Notes under the pieces: generated by a model
What the model was told of the DNA's origin: nothing
The model's input: only the letters and a program-made list of their open reading frames with translations
Database searches by the model: none
Program-made: the position numbers and the translations under genes
In this document: one piece after another, positions 7,653-14,300 of the stretch
How the letters are laid out: every line of letters starts with the position of its first letter
Position numbering within the stretch: the stretch's first letter is position 1
From: CAZLYK01 sp964563495
GTDB taxonomy: Bacteria > Acidobacteriota > Blastocatellia > RBC074
DNA length: 14,300 nucleotides
NCBI GenBank assembly: GCA_964563495.1
Contig: CAZLYK010000143.1
Span: 1 to 14,300 of the forward strand
Direction: 5' to 3'

Positions 7653-9179
7653 ATGGAAGCTTTTCGTGACAGCATGCTGCAGCTCATCACGGTGACCTCG
7701 ACGAATCTGCCGCCCGACGTCCGGCGCGCCATGGCCCGGGCGCTCGAAACGGAATCGGGGGCGCGTTCGGCGCAGGCTTTGAACGTGATCGCAACCAATA
7801 TCGACATGGCTCGCGACAATCAAGGGCCGATCTGCCAGGACACCGGGTGGCTGACCTTTGAAATCAAGACCCCGGTCAGAGCGAACCAGATCGTCATGAA
7901 GAGAGAGATTCGCGAGGCGATTGTCGAGGCCACACGGAGCGGCAAGCTCCGCCCAAATTCGGTCGATTCGCTGACCGGGAAAAACAGCGGCGACAACCTC
8001 GGTCCCGGCACTCCGACAATGCATTTCGATCAATGGGAGAATGATGACGAGATCGAAATCAAGCTGCTGCTCAAAGGAGGGGGTTGCGAGAACAAGAATA
8101 TCCAATACTCGCTGCCGGCCGAGCTTCCACACCTGGGAAAAGCGGGCCGAGACCTGGACGGCGTGAGAAAGTGCCTTTTGCACGCGGTCTGGCAGGCGCA
8201 GGGGCAAGGCTGCAGCGCGGGCGCAATCGGCGTCTGCATCGGCGGCGATCGCACAACCGGCTATCAATACGCAAAAGAACAACTATTCCGGACGCTCGAC
8301 GATCTCAACCCGGACCCGCAGTTGGCCAGGCTCGAAGATTACATCCTGCAGACCTCCAACACTCTGGGCATCGGGACCATGGGATTCGGCGGCGGTGTCA
8401 CGCTCATCGGTTGCAAAGTCGGCGTCCAGAATCGCCTGCCCGCAAGCTTCTTCGTTTCGGTCGCCTATGATTGCTGGGCGTTTCGCCGGCTGGGAGTCGT
8501 GCTCGATGCAAAGACCGGCGCGATCAAACGCTGGCTCTACCGTGATGAAAAGCAGCCGGAGAAAGCCATGGCGCGCGGCGGAGGCTTTGTCCGCACCGGC
8601 ACAGAGAAGGTCCTGCGCGCTCCACTGACCGAAGCTCAAGTGCGCGAACTGCAAGTCGGCGAGGTCGTGCTCATCTCCGGCGAGATGTACACGGGGCGTG
8701 ACGCTGTTCACGCCCACCTCATGAAACATGAACCGCCGGCAAACCTGCAAGGCTCCGTGCTCTATCACTGCGGCCCCGTCGTCATGAAGAACGGCAATTA
8801 CAGGATCACGGCCGCCGGCCCGACCACGAGCATCCGTGAAGAGCCGTATCAGGGCGAGATCATCAAGCGCTATGGCGTGCGCGCCGTGATCGGCAAAGGC
8901 GGGATGGGCGCCAAGACCCTCGCAGCCATGAAGGATTTTGGCGCCGTATACCTCAACGCCATCGGCGGCGCGGCGCAGTACTACGCCAAATGTATCGATC
9001 AGGTTTTGGACGTCAGCCTGCTCGAATTCGGCATCCCCGAAGCCATGTGGCATCTGAGCGTGACCGATTTCCCCGCGATCGTGACTATGGACGCTCATGG
9101 CAATTCGCTCCACGCGGATGTCGAGAGGGCTTCGGCGACTATCCTGGCTAAATTAGCCGAACCTGTATTTTTGGGTTAA
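7653..9179 (+). CDS. fumA: Class I fumarate hydratase (4Fe-4S, fused alpha and beta domains)
   Basis: This enzyme interconverts fumarate and malate in the TCA cycle in the cytoplasm, using an oxygen-sensitive [4Fe-4S] cluster. The 508-aa chain contains the alpha domain (about residues 10-285) with three candidate cluster cysteines: C61 in GPICQDTGW, C187 in QGCSAGAIGVCIGGD, and C274 in AYDCWAFRR. The beta domain (about 320-495) carries GEMYTGRDAVHAHL, AAGPTTSIREEPYQG and VIGKGGMGAKTL. Fusion of both domains in one chain favours fumarase over the two-subunit tartrate dehydratase, though substrate cannot be proven from sequence. The length is somewhat below E. coli FumA. The start was chosen by its AGGAAGG site. 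The gene stands alone, divergent from the YfhO-like operon across about 124 bp, and is followed by a hairpin-rich stretch. Confidence 0.95.
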   Translation: MEAFRDSMLQLITVTSTNLPPDVRRAMARALETESGARSAQALNVIATNIDMARDNQGPICQDTGWLTFEIKTPVRANQIVMKREIREAIVEATRSGKLRPNSVDSLTGKNSGDNLGPGTPTMHFDQWENDDEIEIKLLLKGGGCENKNIQYSLPAELPHLGKAGRDLDGVRKCLLHAVWQAQGQGCSAGAIGVCIGGDRTTGYQYAKEQLFRTLDDLNPDPQLARLEDYILQTSNTLGIGTMGFGGGVTLIGCKVGVQNRLPASFFVSVAYDCWAFRRLGVVLDAKTGAIKRWLYRDEKQPEKAMARGGGFVRTGTEKVLRAPLTEAQVRELQVGEVVLISGEMYTGRDAVHAHLMKHEPPANLQGSVLYHCGPVVMKNGNYRITAAGPTTSIREEPYQGEIIKRYGVRAVIGKGGMGAKTLAAMKDFGAVYLNAIGGAAQYYAKCIDQVLDVSLLEFGIPEAMWHLSVTDFPAIVTMDAHGNSLHADVERASATILAKLAEPVFLG

Positions 9180-9221
9180 TGAATGACGTTACGCAGACGT
9201 CGCGCCCCTTATGGTCTTTCA

Positions 9222-9534
9222 GCCGGCGAAGCCGGCGCAAGCATAAAGCCTGGGGTGGAGCGGGGCGAAGCCGAGCGAAACCCCAGGTTTGATCGTGAGA
9301 TAATGAGGAGCCGGCGAAGCCGGCGATAGCCGATTGCACCCAAGGGCTGCCGCTCGCTTCGCGAGCTCGGGTCTTGAATCGCTCTTTTCCCAGGGTTCCG
9401 CGCTACGCGCTCCACCCTGGGCTGTATCCTGACGCCGGCTTCGTCGGCTAAGAATTGGAATGCTCGTTTGATACAAAAGTAATGACAAGGCGTTGAAACG
9501 CCGGGCTAAAACTATCCGGCCACTACGTGGCCGG
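9222..9534. repeat. Cluster of GC-rich short palindromes (REP-like)
   Basis: In order: GCCGGC-GAA-GCCGGC (9222-9236); outer stem CCTGGGGT/ACCCCAGG (9249-9256/9280-9287); a second GCCGGC-GAA-GCCGGC (9310-9324); GCTCGC-TTC-GCGAGC (9352-9366); CCCAGGGT/ACCCTGGG (9389-9396/9414-9421) enclosing GCGC-TAC-GCGC; GCCGGC-TTC-GTCGGC (9434-9448), an inverted variant of the first unit; GGCGTT-GA-AACGCC (9489-9502); CCGGCCAC-TAC-GTGGCCGG (9516-9534). Loops are mostly GAA/TTC or TAC. Such units resemble non-autonomous extragenic palindromes. They could also terminate the fumarase transcript. Confidence 0.85.
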
Positions 9535-9614
9535 CGAGGCTGCGTGGTTGCATTAAATTTTCCAAAGACCATCAGGGCGTGCTGAGGGTTAATTCTATCC
9601 ATTTTCTTCCTTCG

Positions 9615-9621
9615 AAAGGAG
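9615..9621 (+). promoter_or_regulatory. Ribosome-binding site for a GTG start
   Basis: AAAGGAG lies 6 nt before the GTG at 9628 and supports this non-ATG start for the S9 peptidase, which places the signal peptide exactly at the N-terminus. Confidence 0.75.
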
Positions 9622-9627
9622 TCCACG

Positions 9628-11682
<2,055 letters not shown>

Positions 11683-11702
11683 ATTCCAGCCGAAGAGATC
11701 GC

Positions 11703-11804
11703 GGAGCGTTCAGAGGGCGGCGGCTTGACGTCGCTTTCGATTTGTCTTCTCTAAAACGCCCGGATCAGACAAGAGGTAAAAGCGGCGTCAAGCCGCCGCG
11801 CTCC
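11703..11804. repeat. Imperfect inverted repeat between the S9 peptidase and ligase genes
   Basis: Core arms 11717-11737 and 11779-11799 pair at 20 of 21 positions, the one mismatch being a possible T-G wobble. An outer GGAGCG/CGCTCC pair (11703-11708/11799-11804) and an inner TTGTCT/AGACAA pair (11742-11747/11767-11772) extend the structure, with an 8-nt bulge on the left. It may attenuate or terminate read-through from the peptidase gene, or be a dispersed palindromic element. It lies upstream of the ligase ribosome-binding site. Confidence 0.8.
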
Positions 11805-11811
11805 AAACGCC

Positions 11812-11818
11812 AGGAGAG
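11812..11818 (+). promoter_or_regulatory. Ribosome-binding site deciding the acyl-CoA ligase start
   Basis: AGGAGAG lies 7 nt before ATG 11826. An in-frame ATG far upstream (11679) would add 49 residues encoded by the inverted repeat, so the later start is favoured. Confidence 0.8.
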
Positions 11819-11825
11819 ACTATTG

Positions 11826-13451
11826 ATGAAGACAATGATGAGCACCCCGTTGACGATGTCGACACTGATGGATCGCGGTCCATTGCTTGCCCCACGAAGC
11901 GAGATCGTCTCGAAAATGCGAGACAAGGTCCATCGTTACACCTACGCCGATCTGGGCAAACGCGTGCGGCAACTCGCCAATGCCCTGACCGGCCTGGGCG
12001 TCGGACAAGGCGACCGCGTGGCGACCTTTGCCTGGAACAGTTACCGTCATTTGGAGATCTATTATGCCATACCGTGTATGGGTGCGGTGCTGCACACGCT
12101 CAACCTGCGTCTATCAGCAACCGACCTTGAATATATCATCAATCACGCTGAAGACTCGGTGATCTGCGTCGACGAGGAATTGTTGCCGCTGCTCGAAAAA
12201 CTGGCGGGTAAGATCCCGACCGTCAAACATATCATCGTCATGAGCAACACCGGCGGCTATTCGACTACCCTCTCACCGGCTCACGACTACGAGAAATTGA
12301 TCGCCGGTGAATCGACGGAGTTCACCTGGCCCGAGGTCGACGAAAATGCGCCGATGGGTCTCTGCTACACCAGCGGGACGACGGGTCATCCAAAAGGCGT
12401 CATGTACACACACCGTTCTAATTACCTTCATACCGTCGCCGGCGGCCTGCCCGATATGCTCGGATTGCTCCGCGGCGACACGATCATGGCGGTCGTTCCG
12501 ATGTTCCACGCCAACGCCTGGGGCATGCCCTACATCGGGACCATGCTCGGGTTGAAGCAGGTTTTCCCCGGCCCGATGATGGATGGCCCTTCGGTCTGCC
12601 AGTTGATTCAGGATGAGAAGGTGACGTTCACGGGCGGCGTCCCGACAATCTGGCTCGGCGTGATGAATGAACTGAATTCCAACCCCGGCAAATATGACCT
12701 GTCATCATTACGCGCGATGATCTGTGGGGGCTCGGCGCCGCCTCGCGCGATGATCGACTGGTTTGAGACGAATCTTGGGTGCGATTTCATCCAGGCTTGG
12801 GGAATGACCGAGACCAGCCCGCTCGGTACGGTCTGCCGGATGAAGCCGTTTATGAAAGAATGGCCGCGCAATCGCCAGCTCGACGTCAAACAGCGAGCCG
12901 GCATGCTCGCCCCCGGACTGGACATGCGAATCGTTGACGATGCCGGTAACGAGATCGCCCACGACGGCGTGGCCATGGGACGCTTGCTGATCCGCGGCCC
13001 CTGGATCGCCGCGACCTATTACAAACAGGATCCGACACCCGATAAATTCCCTGACGGGTGGCTCGACACAGGCGACGTCGCGACGATCGACGAGGAAGGC
13101 TATATGGCCATCGCCGATCGCTCGAAAGACCTGGTCAAGAGCGGCGGAGAATGGATCTCATCAGTCGACCTTGAGAATTCGATCATGGCCGTGCCCGGCG
13201 TGGCCGAAGCCGCCGTCATCGCCGTCAATCATCCCAAATGGCAGGAACGACCGCTGGCATGCGTGGTCAAAAAACCCGGAGCCGAAGTTACCAAGGAGCA
13301 GATCTACGAGCACCTCGAAAAGCAGTTCGCCAAATGGTGGATGCCCGATGACATCGTCTTTATCGAATCAGTCCCGAAGACGAGTGTGGGAAAATTTAAT
13401 AAGAAGGTGCTGAGGGAGCAATTCGCCGAATTTAAACTGTCAACTGAATAG
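11826..13451 (+). CDS. AlkK-like medium/long-chain fatty acyl-CoA ligase (AMP-forming)
   Basis: This enzyme activates a fatty acid with ATP to an acyl-adenylate, then transfers it to CoA, feeding beta-oxidation or lipid synthesis. The 541-aa chain carries the adenylate-forming signatures in order: P-loop YTSGTTGHPKG (181-191), VPMFHANAWG (224-233), GMTETSPLG (326-334), GWLDTGDVATID (411-422), DRSKDLVKSGGEWIS (431-445), and a C-terminal VGKFNKK with the likely catalytic lysine K523. From memory, motifs such as NHAED, VPMFHxNAWG and KSGGEWIS match Pseudomonas AlkK closely, suggesting medium to long chains; chain length is inferred. No signal peptide is seen. The stop codon TAG is the first part of the downstream inverted repeat. 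No other beta-oxidation gene is present in the window. Confidence 0.93.
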   Translation: MKTMMSTPLTMSTLMDRGPLLAPRSEIVSKMRDKVHRYTYADLGKRVRQLANALTGLGVGQGDRVATFAWNSYRHLEIYYAIPCMGAVLHTLNLRLSATDLEYIINHAEDSVICVDEELLPLLEKLAGKIPTVKHIIVMSNTGGYSTTLSPAHDYEKLIAGESTEFTWPEVDENAPMGLCYTSGTTGHPKGVMYTHRSNYLHTVAGGLPDMLGLLRGDTIMAVVPMFHANAWGMPYIGTMLGLKQVFPGPMMDGPSVCQLIQDEKVTFTGGVPTIWLGVMNELNSNPGKYDLSSLRAMICGGSAPPRAMIDWFETNLGCDFIQAWGMTETSPLGTVCRMKPFMKEWPRNRQLDVKQRAGMLAPGLDMRIVDDAGNEIAHDGVAMGRLLIRGPWIAATYYKQDPTPDKFPDGWLDTGDVATIDEEGYMAIADRSKDLVKSGGEWISSVDLENSIMAVPGVAEAAVIAVNHPKWQERPLACVVKKPGAEVTKEQIYEHLEKQFAKWWMPDDIVFIESVPKTSVGKFNKKVLREQFAEFKLSTE

Positions 13452-13534
13452 ACAGGATCGACAAGAATATTGCCGGATTTGACAAGACCCGACCTTGTCA
13501 AATCCGGCAATAATTTTGTCGATCCCCGTCTATT
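13447..13534. terminator. About 40-bp-arm inverted repeat between convergent genes (bidirectional terminator candidate)
   Basis: Arms 13447-13486 and 13494-13534 pair over nearly their whole length, with one bulge and three mismatches, around a 7-nt loop. The TAG stops of both the ligase (13449-13451) and the convergent YHS gene (13530-13532) lie inside the arms, at symmetrical positions. A run of five T follows on the plus strand (13533-13537), consistent with intrinsic termination of the ligase transcript. It shares AATAGACAGGATCGACA-type sequence with 4923-5011. Confidence 0.8.
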
Positions 13535-14129
13535 TTTGTCCAGGTTTATCGGTCTTCTTGCCTTCGTCTTTTTTCAGATAGAGCTCGGGGTTCTTCTTAA
13601 CCGGGTCGATGCATTCCTCGCAGCAGAAGTAGACGGTGCGGCCGAGGATTTCGGCTTTGACGTTCTTATTGATGGGTTCACCGGTGACCGGGCAGGTCTC
13701 GATCCCATCGCCTTTGCCCAGGAATTTTTTGTCGCCATCCTTGGCCTCCTGCGCCTCGTGGGACTCATGCTCGGCGTGATGATCGTGCGCGGCGGGTTTG
13801 CCCATGGCCTTGACCGCAGCGACTTGCTCTGCCTGAGTCTTCTTGAGATAGAGTTCGGGCGCTTTCTTGGCCTCGGCCAGGCAACCGGGGCAGCAGAAAT
13901 AGACGACGCGGCCGAAGAACTCTCCTTTGATATCCTTATTGGTGATTGACTCTCCGGTCACCGGGCAGGTCTCCACACCGTCGCCTTTACCCATGAACTC
14001 CTGCCGGCCCTTTTCGGCCTTGGCATGATTGTCGTGCTGTGATGATTTGTCATGCTTCTTCCCGTCGTGAGCAAGGGCCGAGATCCCCAGCACGCACGCG
14101 ATCAAGAAGGCAAAAAAGATCTTCTTCAT
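13530..14129 (-). CDS. Exported His-rich protein with two YHS/TRASH-type metal-binding units
   Basis: A 199-aa protein with a clear signal peptide (MKKIFFAFLIACVLGISALA, cleavage near residue 20). The mature part begins with a His/Lys-rich segment and carries two near-identical units of about 52 residues (about 45-96 and 136-187). Each has GKGDGxETCPVTGE, a GRxVYFCCxxC motif and an ending PELYLKK; the candidate ligand cysteines are C55, C79, C80, C83 and C146, C169, C170, C173. The linker is also His-rich (HDHHAEHESHE). YHS/TRASH domains bind metals in copper and heavy-metal handling, so a periplasmic metal-binding role is likely; which metal is unknown. The ATG at 14129 is preceded, 14 nt upstream, by AGGAAAGG lying in a copy of the ACAGGAT repeat. 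The gene converges on the ligase gene, and both stops lie in the shared palindrome. Confidence 0.9.
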   Translation of the reverse strand: MKKIFFAFLIACVLGISALAHDGKKHDKSSQHDNHAKAEKGRQEFMGKGDGVETCPVTGESITNKDIKGEFFGRVVYFCCPGCLAEAKKAPELYLKKTQAEQVAAVKAMGKPAAHDHHAEHESHEAQEAKDGDKKFLGKGDGIETCPVTGEPINKNVKAEILGRTVYFCCEECIDPVKKNPELYLKKDEGKKTDKPGQK

Positions 14130-14135
14130 ATTGTT

Positions 14136-14166
14136 GATTCAATCCTTTCCTGTTGATCCTGTTTTT
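14136..14166 (-). repeat. Single ACAGGAT-type repeat unit upstream of the YHS gene
   Basis: The minus strand reads AACAGGATCAACAGGAAAGG followed by ATTGA, matching the unit found in the two terminator palindromes but without an opposing arm. It contains the only plausible Shine-Dalgarno (AGGAAAGG) for the YHS gene, although 14 nt is a long spacing. Confidence 0.5.
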
Positions 14167-14175
14167 TCAGTGGAT

Positions 14176-14191
14176 GAGCGCTCTCGCGCTC
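14176..14191. repeat. Small hairpin GAGCGC-TCTC-GCGCTC
   Basis: A perfect 6-bp stem with a 4-nt loop, upstream of the YHS gene and just before the long palindrome at 14212-14278. No function is evident. Confidence 0.5.
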
Positions 14192-14211
14192 TCGGTTCGG
14201 AATCTATTAAC

Positions 14212-14278
14212 TACTGTGTAAACAAAGTTTTTAGCGTTCCCCCCTGGGGGAAACGCTAAAAACTTTGTTTACACAGTA
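14212..14278. repeat. 67-bp near-perfect palindrome
   Basis: Centred on T14245, the halves pair over 33 positions with a single mismatch (C14239 against A14251). It has an AT-rich base and a C5/G5 tip that leaves almost no loop. It lies 83 nt upstream of the YHS gene, with no other gene visible to the window end. It may terminate a gene beyond the window or be a mobile palindromic element. Confidence 0.85.
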
Positions 14279-14300
14279 TTAACCAAAAAGTTTTCCGAAA

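Larger units (their letters stand above)
9180..9627. other. Gene-free stretch of 448 bp with clustered hairpins and the S9 gene leader
   Basis: No credible gene is seen on either strand; open frames here are made of repeat sequence. About seven short palindromes occupy 9222-9534 and are listed as a separate cluster. The last 90 bp lack palindromes and lead into the ribosome-binding site of the S9 peptidase gene, so the peptidase promoter probably lies there, though no clear -35/-10 pair was found. Confidence 0.8.

Noticed and set aside
8283..9113. Minus-strand open frame of 276 codons opposite fumarase
   Set aside because: It is entirely antisense to a clear fumarase with all motifs and has no recognisable domain. 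It is a by-product of GC-rich codon use in the real gene.
9222..9534. Possible CRISPR array
   Set aside because: Units are short palindromes of different sequences without equal-length repeats alternating with unique spacers, and no cas gene is present.
11703..11804. Possible integron attC site, because of the bulged hairpin
   Set aside because: No conserved R-box core (GTTRRRY) pairing or cassette arrangement was seen, and no integrase is present in the window.

Overview
The window (14.3 kb, about 55% GC, one 100-N scaffold gap) looks like ordinary bacterial chromosome. No phage, plasmid, transposase, CRISPR or RNA gene was recognised. The mix of a large S9 peptidase, a class I fumarase, an AlkK-type acyl-CoA ligase and palindromic intergenic repeats suggests an environmental bacterium, with Acidobacteriota (Blastocatellia-like) my best guess. 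That assignment is inference and was not tested.

Layout: (1) 57-1667 (-), an exported or membrane protein of unknown function, divergent from (2) 1853-3172 (+), a zinc-ribbon/RDD membrane protein that precedes (3) 3185-4918 (+), the NFACT protein RqcH, as a two-gene operon. Converging on these is a minus-strand pair: (5) 5592-7528, a large YfhO/PTPS-related polytopic membrane protein, then (4) 4997-5608, a YjdF/DUF2238 membrane protein overlapping it by 17 nt. The large gene is split by the N gap. The 55 bp on each side of the gap are identical, and collapsing them restores one reading frame, so the break is an assembly artefact. Divergent from this pair is (6) 7653-9179 (+), class I fumarase, followed by a 448-bp gene-free stretch full of short hairpins. 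Then come (7) 9628-11682 (+), an exported S9 peptidase, and (8) 11826-13451 (+), an AlkK-like acyl-CoA ligase. The last gene is (9) 13530-14129 (-), an exported His-rich protein with two YHS/TRASH-type metal-binding units.

The genes do not form one pathway. Fumarase serves the TCA cycle, the ligase activates fatty acids, RqcH rescues stalled ribosomes, and the others are membrane or periplasmic proteins.

The most unusual structure is intergenic. Both convergent gene pairs are separated by long inverted repeats (about 40-bp arms) built from related ACAGGAT-type units, and the repeat supplies or abuts the stop codons of five genes. Other palindromes lie at 1-52, 9222-9534, 11703-11804 and 14212-14278.
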